From NCBI GenBank assembly GCA_963556145.1, contig OY744469.1, forward strand, positions 1,240,001 to 1,304,000: a stretch of 64,000 nt of DNA, written 5' to 3'. This DNA is from Hygrocybe punicea. Lineage: Eukaryota; Basidiomycota; Agaricomycetes; Agaricales; Hygrophoraceae. Position 1 is the stretch's first letter. The number at the start of each line of letters is the position of its first letter. This document shows positions 11,464-23,449 of this stretch, in pieces. The notes beneath the pieces were generated by a model. That model searched no databases. It had not been told where the DNA came from and was given only the letters and a program-made list of their open reading frames with translations. The position numbers and the translations under genes were made by a program.

Positions 11464-12860
11464 TTACAGGCGGCCGGTCTCGTAATCCCGCTTCAACATC
11501 GCCAACCTTGAGGTCGACCGTTCGAGATCGACACGAAGCCGCTGGAACTCTTGACCGAAGTGGACGAGGTGACGGTTGACGTTGGTGCCCAGGGCTCCCA
11601 GCTCCTCTGTAAGGACCGCTAGCCGCGCCGACACTTGCTCGTAATTCTCCATCGTCAAAACGAACGGGTTCGCTGCCGAGGCCGTCCTAAGCCTTTTCGT
11701 CGGTCGCTCTTCCTCCGACTCCTCCTCGTCTTCGTCATCGTCCTCGACTGACTCCACGTCCTCGACCCGCAGTTTGCTTGTTGAGGCCCGGGCAGGCCTA
11801 CTGCGGATGGGCTTTGTCGTGAACGACAACGGCTTCCTCGTGCCAGCCGTGACCTCTTTGCCCTTTCCGGTATCCACCTTGCGCCGACCCCCGCCCGTCC
11901 GGTGTGTAGCGTTAGTACATCTCTTCTTCAGCCTCCGGCATCGTTCGCACACGTAGCCCGTGACGCCTCGACACGCCTCTTGCGCCTTGACGCAGTTGGT
12001 GCAGGGTTGTAGGGGAAATGGCCCGGTGAACTATTACCAGGATCAGTGACTAAAGAACAAAGGAACCGACACATGAACTCACTGTTGTACCAGCCAGGTC
12101 TCCGGTCTCTACGCCCGGCGTATCTACGTCTTCTACATCGGCCAGTGTCTCTGGTGCCGGGTCGACGGGGCCTTCCTCTGGCTCAACTGCGGCTTCGCCC
12201 TCCGGAATCGACTCAGTCCTTGGTTCACCCGCGACCGATGCGTTTGCTTCAGCTCGCCGTTCTTCGCTGAGCCGCCGCCGATACACGGCTCCATCCCTTT
12301 CAACCCGGTCCGCTTCTTGATGCCAGTGCTGCTCGTGTTGTTCTATTCTAAGCCGCTCCCGCCTTTCCTCTGCAGCCTTTCGCCTTTTCTCCGCCTCCGC
12401 TCGTGCATTTGCCTCTGCCATCTGTCTGGCCTCCTCTTCCCGCGTAGCCGCTTCTTCATCCGCCCGCCATCTGGCTTCTTCCTGTTCCTGCCTCTCCCGG
12501 TCCGCCGCTTCTTTCAGCCACTCTTCGACATCGTTGGCGTACGATTGGCGGTCGGCCCATAACGGTGGCGTTACTGGCCTCGTACCACCAGCTCGGAGTT
12601 CCGCGACGATTCCATTGTAAGCACGCTGACGGGACGACATGAGCTATCTTAGGACATGCGTAGTCAATAAGGAAACTCACCAGCGCCTTCTTACGGCCGC
12701 TTAACCATTGTTGGGCCATCCCCTCATTGCCATCCACCATCGTTACGAGGTCGTCGCTATGAAACACGGTGACCGCGTTGACGGCCTCTTCGTAGTCCGC
12801 CCGGACATCGGATTCGATGCTTTCGACGAAAGCGAGGAAGTTGTCGTAGACTTGGGACAT
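11464..12860 (-). CDS. Antisense Zn2Cys6-type coiled-coil protein in the LTR element
   Basis: Three exons, 12860-12681, 12625-12083 and 12030-11464, are joined by GT-AG introns of 55 and 52 bp, all in phase 0, to give an intact 429-aa protein. Residues 1-60 are a short N-terminal domain (MSQVYDNFLAFVESIESD...). A long, highly charged E/R/A-rich helix, probably a coiled coil, follows (about 85-170). At 251-279 stands C-X2-C-X6-C-X7-C-X2-C-X6-C, the spacing of a fungal binuclear zinc cluster, with a basic RRLKKR between the last cysteines. An acidic segment and a C-terminal amphipathic helix complete it. It is transcribed against gag-pol between pol and the 3' LTR. Function is unknown; DNA binding is inferred from the cluster spacing only. 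Confidence 0.85.
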
Positions 12861-13029
12861 TGTGAACGTGTGATGGTGTAGAGGAAAGGTCGGATCAACA
12901 ACGAGAAATTTTTATTTTTTTTACTTTGCCGTTGTTTGGCCGCTCACGTGATTGGCCACATTCGCGACCCGCATTCGGAGACCCCATATTCTTGACCACG
13001 GATGGTCTCTATTAGAAGACCCAAGGAGA
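12861..13029. other. Antisense promoter region and weak polypurine tract
   Basis: This spacer must hold the promoter of the antisense gene, whose ATG is at 12860. Just before the 3' LTR lies AGACCCAAGGAGA (13017-13029), a purine-rich stretch that could be the plus-strand primer, though it is interrupted by CCC. Confidence 0.4.
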
Positions 13030-13824
13030 TGTAGAGGGTTCTCGACCCTCTGAGGCCGTAACATCGATATCTAGCGAATCCGCTCGAACCCGACGTCTCT
13101 AGCAATCTACGTTCGAACCCGACGCAACCCGATGCAACCCGATGCATACCGACTAGCACGGCCGCTCACGTACCTGGTCGGTCTATCTCATAAACTCACG
13201 GAACTTCAAATAGCAAAGATAGATCTCATCGGACTGGGATCCCGATATCGGACATGCCCTATTCACGCCTAGCGTCTCCCTTATGGGGATATAGTAAAGT
13301 ATATTGCATCTTTTACGGTTTTTTATATCTTCCACCCATTTTCCCTGTCATTGTCGCCTCGCAACGCTCTTCCTACTTCCCCATTTTTATTCTCCTTTGT
13401 CTCCTCTCATCGGCCGAGGACTCTCATCCGAATCTAGGTACACAAATTTGTAGTATAAAAACGGTGCCCAAGCGCCGTCTCAGAATAAGAAAACCAGTTC
13501 CCCCATTTCCTCTCTCTGAGAATTAGTCTCTCAGTAAATTCCATCGCACACATTGCTCGTCGGATTCCTCGACGCACTCCCCGTCCTTCTACCGTCTTAA
13601 TCTCTACGTTTCTCGTCACCCGACACCCGACCCGCCGTACCCGACATCGTCGGCTTCGTCGGCTTCGATCGGTCTCGATAGATTTCAATAGTTTACTCGG
13701 CGGCTTCTTACTTTTTATATCCTATTATCTTACTGAAGCTTGTTAGACTATTCCTAGTCACTTCTACGCTGACCCCACAGGCTTAGGATTATTATTCCGC
13801 AGCCACCCCGACCTCGCCTTTACA
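13030..13824 (+). repeat. 3' LTR
   Basis: Starts TGTAGAGGG and ends TTTACA, then the duplicated ACAC. Differences from the 5' LTR include the third base, TTCTC for TCCTC, and GAACCCG for GAATTCG. Confidence 0.93.
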
Positions 13825-16800
13825 ACACCCATCATACAGTCACAAATGATGTGGCCGCTCTTAAGGACAGTGACATAATGGCATACATCGCTGTTATATC
13901 TTGAAACCTTGTACAGCTGACCTACATCCCATCCTCACCAGTGCAGGAGTTTGAGAAGGTAATTGACAGATACGGTGGTTGTATCATCTGCGAAGGTGTT
14001 CAGCAGACCCTTCAAAAATCCTAGAATTAGTACGGCCCATGCACAATGACTCAACTATCTTACCTTTGCCTGAATTGCTAGCTGCTCCACTTCATCTATG
14101 GGTAGCTGCTGGTTGGATGCGGTAGAATGCCCAACAGAAACCTAGTCATAGCATTAGTATGGAACACTGTTAGAGTCACGGCAGCTTACCAGCTTGGAAA
14201 CACCTTCTGGCAACACACAAGTATCGGTACGGTAGAACACAGCCCGATTCCTCTCTTCATATGTCTTCTGCACAGCAAAAACTACCAATTGTTTATGGAT
14301 TTGTTCAAGGTGCGGTTTGAAAAGGTACTCGATGTCGGTTGGATGTTGTGCGTGTGACGACTGATTGTAATGACTAAAATTAGTGTAACGTGTAAGTAAA
14401 GAACATAATCTTTATACCTTTATAGCATTTAGCTGCTCAGTCTCTTCTTGCTCCTCGGTACGATCGAGGAGGTTCTGAACTAGATCATAAAGGCTGGTTT
14501 TGGGGTTTCCAAGCAATTTATTGACTTTGTTTTCGCTCTCAACACGTCCCGAAGTCTGGACACCACAAGTGAAATGGCCAGAAACCCATGCCCACGCCCA
14601 GCATTCCTTTGTTGGCCCAAGAACTCTTTCTAGATAATCCTGACTGCGTGGAAAGTCCTCAAGAAGTTGTGTCCACTTTGCATTGAAGACCTCAGGCGAA
14701 ACAGCAAAATACACTTGCCAAAATGCCATAATGAATGGCTGAAGTAAAACACCAAGGACCGTTGCCAGGTTTTTTGTGATATTGCCACTGAGGTGGTGCA
14801 GACATAACCCATGCCACACATCTTTTGAAGATAAAACATTGTCGAGGGCAAGGTCAAAATCGGAGAAATAAACGCGAGAAGGATGTGGCGGCAAGAGGGC
14901 AAACAAATGGTCAAGGACCCACTTGTGATCCTCAATGGTTTCCGTCGTGTTGAGAGCATAAGCGATGTTCCGAGTTTTGAACTGGTGATCAATGATGACC
15001 CAGACATTTAATGGTAGGTTGTACTTGTTGCGCATCAAAGTGATGTCGTTGATGATAATGTCTGAGAATTGGGGAAGGAGGTTGCATTGTCGGGGAGACA
15101 TGCAAAATAGCCTATTGAACCGATTTTCCCTGTCAACCTCCACAAAAACCACCCATTGAGGGTCTTCTTCTTTCTTTGCTGTAAGATATGCGACAAGCGC
15201 AATCATATCCCCCCCAATGTTATCGACACGATTCCAGACATTACGTTTCGCACCGTCTAGCAGGTTTGAGACTTGTTGCTTGTTGAGTGGATGGTGAGGA
15301 AAATGCAATTGGAGCAAAACGTAAATGTCGCGACGAGTGAGGTTTTTCAATGACACAATTTCTTGTACCATTGCCTTCTGCTCTTCGGAAGGCAGATTGA
15401 AAACAGGGAGTTCACTGTCAAGGAGAGTGGGGTGGTTGTGCACAAGATCAGTGCTGGTATAACAATAGAAACCCTCCCCATCACGGCAGATATTCACACA
15501 AGCGGGACACATTCTATGTATGGTCTTTGATTTGCGATGATCAGACAGATCAATAGACCTATTACGCTGCACGACACATGCACGTGCAGAACTGCACAGA
15601 AGATGCAATCGCTTGACGTTGACACCTATGAGCCATACATCAATTGTAGCCCTATACTAGGTATAGGCAGAACCCACCGTCACTGGTTTTATGGCTCTCA
15701 CCCCTCCGCCAGCGATAACCACGCCTACGCTCATATTCTTGAATGAAGTGGATGGCATCAGAAAGGGAATCAAATATCATGCCAATCCGAGGTCGGGTAG
15801 GATCTAACGGAGCGTCTCTCTCCTTTTTCGGACTCCCACTTTCTGATGACAGCACAGTGGGACAAAAATGCAGGATGTCCGTGGCATTAGGAAGCCTCAA
15901 AACTATGGGGGAAGGGCTTGAGAGATCAGTGGCAGAAGATGCCATAGATGGTGACGACGGTATTGGAAGGGAAGTAAGACCAGAGACAAGCATTTCAATG
16001 TCTGAGGCGTCATCACGATCATGAGGGGTTGAATCATGCTGAAATTGTGGAAATTCAGTAAGGAAATGTTGAAAACTAGAGAGGTAACAGACCAGTTGAG
16101 ATTCAACGTTTGAAAGATGGTTGTGCAACAGTGACGGCATCCACCGGCAGCGGACTGCAGAAGAAACCTCATTCGTCCACATGAAAGATGAGTCAGTTGG
16201 GCTGTTTCCGGTGAACGTCCTCTCCACAGAACGAGCGAACCACATTATACCACTGATTGCAGCAAGACCACAACTACCACTTTGAGCATCTTGTTGCTCA
16301 ACAGGGAGATCTCGTTCCTCCCACTTGCCATCCTCTGGGACTGTATCTTGCAACCACCACTGCATCATCGCTCGCAAGTCCTCATTTGCGGGAAATCCAG
16401 AGGAGTCGCCTTGCAGCACAGTGTGGATACTCAGAACTGTGACAGTTGGCAACCAATGACATTCAGCCTTGTTGACGAGAAAGGCAACAATGACTGGCGG
16501 ATTGGCAAGAAATTCCTCTCGAAGTTTAATGAGCATGCCGGAAGGACGTTTAGACTGGAAAGAGAGTGAAAGTTCGACATGGAAAGCACAATCGAGGAAC
16601 CTTATGAGGTTCGGAATGGTGCGGTTAATCTCGTGAATAAGCAGGTCGATCATAGCGTCAATGAGGCACTTGCCCAGCCAGTTCTCGTCAAGGAGCTCGT
16701 GCAATGTGCCAAGCGTGGGTGCCATCAAGTCCTTTCGAAATCCGCAAAGCGACTCCTTGAAATGGCACTGCAGAAGTCTATTATATTCAGACGAGGTGAG

Positions 16801-17304
16801 AAGTTGCTTGACTTGGATAGTGTCGAGCACACTTCTACACATGCGATGCATTTGTGCAGGTGATTGATGTTGGACCACTGACGAACGTCCCGGAAGTGAA
16901 CCAAATACACAACGCCTATGTTTTCATGAAGACAATTTCATGACTATGATATGGTCTGGCTTACCTCGGAAATCAACGTGGATGGACCGCATACCTTTCG
17001 CAAATTGGAAAGCTCCATTAACAAGGATTTTACAGATGTCATTGAGGCTTGGGGCAAAAGAAAGCAGCTCGTCGGTATTCAAGATATCCTCATCAGGAAC
17101 GATAGCGCTCCATTCCAAGATTCGGAACTCTCCAAAACATATCTGTGGAAGTCGGAGGCTCATTGCTGCCTGGACATTCAGGCAGTCAATATGCTGTGCC
17201 GAAAAAATGAGTGACGGCTCACCCGAGTCCTCATATGAAGTGAAAGTGCTGAAGTTGATGAATACTTCCGTGGATGAGGCTGAAGGCCCAGAACCACCGG
17301 TCAC
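13825..17304 (-). pseudogene. MULE transposase with Ulp1-like protease domain, 5' part
   Basis: Several exons encode, in order: an unknown N-terminal region (17304-16992, then a 48-bp intron), a C48/Ulp1-like cysteine protease domain (16878-16100; HWLP, GDS, and Q-D-A-Q-S-G-S-C-G around the likely catalytic Cys), a FAR1-like zinc/DNA-binding region (about 15780-15400), and a MULE transposase core (15380-14412). The core keeps D (IINDIT), D (FSDFDLAL) and E (VESENKVNK), with the usual CLHHL...N. Further exons (about 14360-14140, 14100-14010 and 13930-13830) lead to the first SWIM half, ICDCMM. The LTR element interrupts the gene at this point. Upstream of 17304 a plausible first exon (17397-17350) does not join in frame, so a small lesion is likely there as well. 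Confidence 0.82.
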
Positions 17305-18714
17305 TGAGCATGTATATCAATACTAAGGCTTAAGGGACTTTTCAATAAGAAAACTTACAAAAGACGCGGTCATCTGCATAAGCGGGAGGGCTTCATCAGT
17401 CCCAAAAATTCGACAGCGCTTGGGTACAAAGACTCACTGACAACACTTGAAGCAAAAACTTTGGCAGCCCCACATATAAAGTGATTCCATAAAACCGAGG
17501 GTATAAGGATGAGAAAAAAAGACAGTAGAACAACGAATAGCAACCAGGATAAATCAACACCGGGATAAAGGACGACAATGAAAGTAGTATTTGGCAGTTT
17601 ACAGCCAATGATTGTAAAGCAAAACATAGCGACTGCGAGCAAGAGCATAAGGAGTGGATGGCACAAAAAGAGTGGTATGGCTGGTTGTACCTCACATTCC
17701 TGTACTTAAGAGCAAACACCTCTGAGACGGCGTACTCGAAATGAGCTCAAGCTCTGGCTTGACAACCAAAATACCTCGTGAAAATTAGGAGAGACAACCC
17801 TGGGGTGCTAAGAGAAGCATCTGAGGGCGTATTCATTATGAGCTCAAGCTCCGGAAGGCTCAACGTGAAGCGTGGCCTTCAAGTTTTGGCTGAGAAGATC
17901 CGTCAGTGGTCGTGGTGGCTGACGTTTCAGTTTGTAAACGTCAGCCTGTTTGGCACCATGGTCTGTTTGGTCAACAGGCTCATGGTATAAATCTGTCAAA
18001 ACAATCTCAATTCAGGTCTGAGTACAAACCAGCATATACTAATTTAACAGTGAGCTATTTCATGGGTCGCATCCGTGGTTCCTCATTGAAAGCTGTCATA
18101 ACAGACTCTGGATCAAAAAACCAAACATGTGGGGTACTCATAATCGAGGCAAATCCAACGGATCTCTTCATATGTAAACACTAAAGGTACACAACAGGTG
18201 CTGCCAAAATGATCTAGGGAAACCTGTTTAATTGGCCTGTCATCAAGAATGAGAGAAGTCCGTTCATTTGGCATCTCCACGGGGAATGGTTTTAATTTGA
18301 TGACCTCTGAAACAAGAATTCATTCGGTCTAGTCAAGGAATGGTAGAAGAAGGCTCCAAATTTTCTTGGAACGAACTCATCCCGCCGTGAGGATGTGGCT
18401 GGCCTTGCCCTCAGAATCCCCTGATCAAAGGTCTGGCCTTTAGTTTCACCTTTTGCTGCAATCTGTGACCTCACACGCCGGAGTACTGGTCTCATGTGGA
18501 TTGGAAGGAAATCGTTGCTTTTCCACTGAACGATACGGATCTTGGCTTATTAATGCACAACTCCCAGAGTTCACGAATGTCCTAACCACAGTTCATTAGT
18601 CGTCGCTGTGTATGCACTTGTTATTAGCAGAGTGTCCATGATTGACCTCGTCATCGGTTGATAAGAAGTTAAGTCCACTCTATTGTGACTATCCCACCAC
18701 CATTTTCAAGAAAA
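17305..18714. other. MULE 5' flank, no clear gene
   Basis: A minus-strand frame at 17666-17370 reads as a hydrophobic peptide, and its end overlaps a better-looking exon (GTDEALPLMQMTASF) in another frame, so it is probably noncoding or MULE leader. Two diverged copies of ATGAGCTCAAGCTC(T/C)GG lie about 100 bp apart (near 17738 and 17838). Nothing else is supported. Confidence 0.4.
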
Positions 18715-19050
18715 CTAAAGATTTCCCCTTTTTTTAGCATCAATACTGAGCCTGCCGACCACTGCACCACTTGTGTCCACCTGCGGATTAACCACCATTG
18801 CCGCTAAAACTTTGTCATGCGGCTTTCCATTCTTTTGTACCACAATGCTGTATGTCCCATCCGCATTATATTTGGCTTGATCGACCCGAAATCCATGTTG
18901 TTGGTCGAGTTTTTTCGTTTGGGAGGAGGTCAGACGGCGTCCCATGCCATTCCGCATGCCTAGGAGAAGTTTTTCCGCATTGCAGCCCATTAGGGACACA
19001 TCGAAGAAGGTGCATAGCGTTGGCATCTTTGAATGGTGAGTACTGTCCAT
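18715..19050 (-). CDS. Hypothetical 111-aa protein
   Basis: A single open frame from ATG to stop, with a basic C-terminal half (RRLTSSQTKKLDQQHGFRVD, then a beta-rich TYSIVVQKNGKPHD and VVGRLSIDAKKRG). The composition looks coding, but I recognise no family. It lies between MULE and hAT-1, 350 bp from the latter's end, and could be a host gene remnant. The function is unknown. Confidence 0.4.
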   Translation of the reverse strand: MDSTHHSKMPTLCTFFDVSLMGCNAEKLLLGMRNGMGRRLTSSQTKKLDQQHGFRVDQAKYNADGTYSIVVQKNGKPHDKVLAAMVVNPQVDTSGAVVGRLSIDAKKRGNL

Positions 19051-19399
19051 CTGTTTATTCCTCCATCTTACTTACCTTCATTTGTTCGATAACGGGTTTC
19101 TTGCTAGTGGAGGGAATGAGATGTAGGCTTGGAGGATGTCAAGAATATATAGGACAATGAGGCTGCGTGACGATGACAGCAGGCTGCGTGAGAACTATGC
19201 AATGGTATCAGGCTACACGAAGAGAGCGTCGGCTGGCCGAGTGATGTTGTGAAGAGTGTCCACAGGTCAAGCGATGATAGCAGGGTGCACTAAGCCGTTC
19301 TCGGTCCTCGGACACAGTTGATCGCCTAGGAGGCAGGTCTCAGCTGTCGCAGCGAGCAGGCCTCGGGCCAGTCAGTAAAGGCCCCAAGTTGGGCTCAAT

Positions 19400-22300
19400 T
19401 AGTGTATACCATGGGTATCCTAACCCGTGTGGGTTTTTTCCATGGGTAGGGCTGGGTACGGGTATGGGTAAGAAATTCCTTACCCGCAGCAAACCCATAC
19501 CCTTGACCCAGGGTATGTGGGTTTTGCCATGGGTTTTCCATGGGTTTTACATAGGTAGCGTAGCAGTATACTAGACCCAGATTCTCCCTCCCATTCTTTA
19601 CCATGGCTGTTCCCAAGAAGAAATCAACCGTTAGAAAAAAGAAATCCACCGCTACCAAGCCTGCCCAGGCGGCCAAAGCTGCAGCTGCCCATCATATTAG
19701 CCGAACGGCGTCCTTAGCAACAACACCTGCACCATCACTGTCCTCAGCAAGGGATCAGTCTCGACAAGCTAGTGTTAGTGATGAAGAGGACAATACCGCT
19801 TCACATATTGGGGAAGTTCTCGAGGATGATACTGATTTTGTAATGGAGGAGGTTGCTTCACCGGAGGCAATTGATGTCGATCCAGAAGAGGAAGATGTAT
19901 CTGAGAGCGAAGAAGATGAAATCAGTAAGGCCTGGTCTTTGTATGCCCAACAATTGACCATCACACATACCATAGAAAGACTCTTGAAGGACTGGACATC
20001 TTCGATATATGCCTTTTTCAAGGCCATACCCGATGTCGAATATGTCAAGAATCGCCGTTGCCATAGCTTCGTGTGCCTTGCAAAAACCTGTTGAGCAAAA
20101 ACAAGGGCAGTGAGGCGATTTCTCGATAAGGGAGACTCGAAGTCGACCAGCAACATGCGCAAGCATGCAAAGAAATGCTGGGGCGCTGATGTCATAGCTG
20201 ATGCCGATGAAGTGAAATCAGCACAAGATGTGCAAGCAACAACTGTTCAGGGAATACTGCAGCCCACGGCGATTACATTGGCATTTGCAAGGAAAGGAAA
20301 AGGAACGGTAATGTACTCGCACCGTCAGCATACAAAAACTGAATCCCAGGCTGAAATTGTGCGCTGGGTATCGGAGAGCTTGCAGCCCTTTAACATTGTG
20401 AAGGATCGCGGTTTTCAATTGCTGATGAAAACGGGGAGGCCAGGGTATTTCATACCTTCTCCATCTACAGTATCTTGGGACGTCAGACTGGTCTTTGCAA
20501 AAACTCGTGAGCGAGTCGCAAAGATCTTGCAGGAGCATGAGGGTGCACTTAGCTTCGGGACAGATGCTTGGACATCTCCAAACCATAAGGCATTCATTGC
20601 CTTAACGGTGCATCTTGAACATGACGGCGTCCCACTTTGCATGATACTCGATGTTGTCAAAGTTGCCAAGTCACATTCAGGCGCTAACTTGGCCTGTGCA
20701 TTTGCACAGGTTTTGGAAGACTTTGGAATATCGGACAAGGTCAGTTCCGACAGATTATCGAACAACGCTCACCGATGCATCCAGATACTGAGCATTGTTT
20801 GTGATAATGCCTCTGTGAACGACACCATGATTGACTCGCTCGCCGACCTTCTCGAGAGCTTCCCTGGCGCTGCAAACAGGATGCGTTGCTTCGCACATAT
20901 TGTTAATTTAATCGCCAAGAGTGTGATACGTCAGTTCGACATCCCGAAAGGTCAAGCTGACAAAGCCTTGAGCCAGGCACAACGCGAGTTGATGGAGCTT
21001 GCAGAGGGGATCGATATGGAGGAAATGCTGACAGAGGCGGAGAGAGATGCCGATGATGACGATGATGATGATAACAAGGATGGATGGGTTGATGAGCGCG
21101 AAGGCCTCTCGCTGGAAAACCGAGAGACTTTGGATAACAGTACGCGACCGGTGAAGCTCGTTCTCGTTAAGGTGCATTCCCTCTCAAAATCTATAGTGCT
21201 TACCTGGTTCACAATCTCCCAGCTACGCAAGATCGCGTTTGCAATTTTGCATTCCACAACAATCTTGCTGCCAGAATGGTTTGAAACATTAGAGAGGCTG
21301 AAACTTGCAGCAAGGAAAATGCCGCACGACATTGCAACCCGGTGGAACTCAACGTTTACTATGCTTGAGTTTGCAGTTGAATACCGGCAGGCAATTGACA
21401 ACATAATGGGAGACAAGACCAGCGGCCTGCGCAAGTATGAGCTAAACGATCAAGAATGGGTGATTGCTGGCCAATTGTGTCGAGTTCTCAAAGTAGGTCT
21501 GTTTCCGGACCAATCTTTCCCATCTCATGTCATGGCTTTCAGGTCTTCAAAGACGCTACCCTGTTTTTCTCTCGGGCAACACCTAACCTCACCACTGTGA
21601 TCCCGGCAATGGATCACATTGATGAAGTCCTTTCCACAGAATCTCTCGACCGAACGCTCAAGCCGTCAATCCATGCTGCCCTTTCACTCGGCAAGAAAAC
21701 ACTTAACAGGTACTACAACATGACGGACAGCTCAGAAGTCTACAGAATAGCAATGGGCGAGTCTTTTAGAATGATTAAGCACTCACACTGAACCCTCTTC
21801 TAGTATTGCATCCCCGGCACAAGCTACATTACTTCAAGCAAGCAAACTGGGAGCCGGAGTCGATTGAGACAGCGGAGTCGATTGTCTGCAGTGAGTTCCA
21901 GTGAACTTATGCTAATGAAGAGGAAAGCACAGATGAACAAGACGAGACATCACTCCCGACAGTACGTGATATTCCTACATCGTTGTCTTTACTGATGCTG
22001 TCTGGAGGCATGGAACATTTTCGACAATTTACCTGCACTTGCAGCTCCCAAACCGTCTGAACTCCGAGGGGAGCTCGATCTGTACCTCTCAAGTGATCCA
22101 GAACACGTCAACGACGTCTTACTGTGGTGGTATCAGAAACGACACATCTATCCTCGCCTCTCTCGCATGGCACACGATTATCTTTGTATCCCCGGTATTC
22201 TGCCATTTCTAGCAGCACTGTCCTTAACTAACCTTTTCCTCATAGCAACATCTGTTGATGTCGAACGCATATTCAGCCGTGGTCGCATCCTTTTGTCACA

Positions 22301-22656
22301 TATCCGAAATTGGCTCTCAGTTCAGTCAACTCGAGCGCTTCTCTGTCTCGGTGCATGGAGTGTATTGGGTTTGGTGAAAGATGCAGATGTTGCTCGTGTC
22401 ACTGTGCTGCCTGAGGTTGAGGGAGAAGAAGATGAGTTGGAAGAGGGCTGGGATGCAATCTCGAAATAGCGTATATTGTTAGGATATGTGCCAGTAGTAG
22501 GCAAACAACTTAAACCCGCAAGAAACTTGTAAGAATAATAAGAGACCCATACCCATACCCATAGATTTACTGACCCACAGTCACGGGTATGGGTATTTAC
22601 AGGTGTGGGTATGGGTACACTCAATTCTACCCATGGGTTACCCGTGCCATTAACTA
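19400..22656 (+). mobile_element. hAT-1 DNA transposon, degraded autonomous copy
   Basis: The left end reads TAGTGTATACCATGGGTA, and the right end reads as TAGTTAATGGCACGGGTA on the other strand: an imperfect terminal inverted repeat. Both ends carry dense TACCC/GGGTA pentamers (19405-19560 and 22545-22650), typical of subterminal transposase-binding sites. The flanking octamers (GGCTCAAT left, GATCTGTC right) do not match, so the copy was rearranged after insertion or the ends come from different insertions. It encodes a broken transposase and abuts a truncated Cac2 gene on its right. Confidence 0.85.
19603..22469 (+). pseudogene. hAT transposase (BED finger, hATC domain), broken
   Basis: An acidic, lysine-flanked N-terminus leads into a BED-type zinc finger (CLAKTC...DSKSTSNMRKHAKKCWG, about 20070-20180). 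The hAT catalytic region follows (LSFGTDAWTSPNHKAF, CDNASVNDTMIDSL, RMRCFAHIVNLIAKSV, RWNSTFTML), then the C-terminal dimerisation motif after an intron (SVDVERIFSRGRILLSH, about 22250). Introns at 21493-21542, just before VLHPRHKL, and at about 22193-22245 fit GT-AG rules. TGA at 20092-20094 sits inside the BED finger and TGA at about 21902-21904 precedes the last third. The gene is therefore a pseudogene unless those codons are spliced out. Confidence 0.85.
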
Positions 22657-22689
22657 GATCTGTCTTGTCACCACAGCGATTGTCTATAA

Positions 22690-23449
22690 CATCTCAGTCC
22701 ATTGCCACGCCTACCCCACGCATCGCGGGTTCGGTGTCATGTGGACCAGTTTTCACCATGCCATCCCCGGCCTATTCTCCTACTGAACTGCTTCGACCAC
22801 CAACACCCACCACCTCAAAGTCTTCGATGCCCATGCCATCTGCGATACCCTCAAGCACTGGATCAGTCTTTGCGCTGCCTTATCATATGCTGTTTGTGGT
22901 GGTCACTATGGACACTGTTGTGATCTACGATACGCAGCAGTCCGGGCCTGTCTGTCTGCTCACAAAGCTGCATTACGATGAATTCACAGATATGACTTGG
23001 TATGTATCTTACTATTGCTGTGTCACGGTTGACTGACCAGGTCGCCGGATGGGCAAGGCCTTGTTCTTTCGTCCTGTGATGGCTACTGTACGATCATAAT
23101 ATTCGACGAGATACTCCCGGCTCACCACACGCAACAACATTCCCTCCAGCTGCAATCAATCATGCAACACCATTCGGTTCCCATGACATACTCCACCTCC
23201 GGCTCTAGCCAAGTTCCGTCAACTATTCTGACGCCTGCAGCAACGCCTTCGAGCTCACACATCGGCCTGCCACATGCCATTTCGACTACTGTGTCGAAGA
23301 AACGTACGATGAAGCAGTTGACCCCGCCACACAGTGGGGATGACAATGCCTCGTCATCTGTGTCTGAGCTCGACAAAGGCCAAGACACCAGTGACGATGT
23401 GAAAAATAATGGGGAGGTCCGCCAAAAAAGAAACGATGTGTTGTGTTGA
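22690..23449 (+). pseudogene. CAF-1 subunit p60/Cac2, C-terminal fragment
   Basis: CAF-1 loads histones H3-H4 onto newly replicated DNA; the p60/Cac2 subunit is a WD40 protein. The exon to 23000 encodes a P/S/T-rich loop, then GSVFALPYHMLFVVVTMDTVVIYDTQQSGP and LLTKLHYDEFTDMTW, noted here in pieces. A 40-bp intron (23001-23040) leads to SPDGQGLVLSSCDGYCTIIIFDEILP, the last repeats of the propeller, then a low-complexity tail to TGA at 23449. The N-terminal repeats are missing: the sequence left of it is the right end of hAT-1. It is convergent with the damaged eIF2-beta gene, whose stop is 336 bp away. Confidence 0.75.

Larger units (their letters stand above)
4062..13824 (+). mobile_element. 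Complete Ty3/gypsy-type LTR retrotransposon
   Basis: The element has two 795-bp LTRs, a primer-binding site, gag, pol in the order protease, reverse transcriptase, RNase H, integrase, and an extra antisense gene before the 3' LTR. It is flanked by a 4-bp duplication ACAC (4058-4061 and 13825-13828). The order RT-RNase H-integrase places it in Ty3/gypsy (Metaviridae-like). I spotted about seven differences between the LTRs (around 99% identity), so insertion is recent. Gag is intact, but pol has two in-frame TGA codons, so this copy is probably not autonomous. No chromodomain is evident at the integrase end. It sits inside a MULE transposase gene. Confidence 0.95.

Noticed and set aside
17370..17666. 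Hydrophobic 98-codon minus frame as a membrane protein
   Set aside because: Its end overlaps, in another frame, a more plausible MULE exon, and no start context or family supports it.
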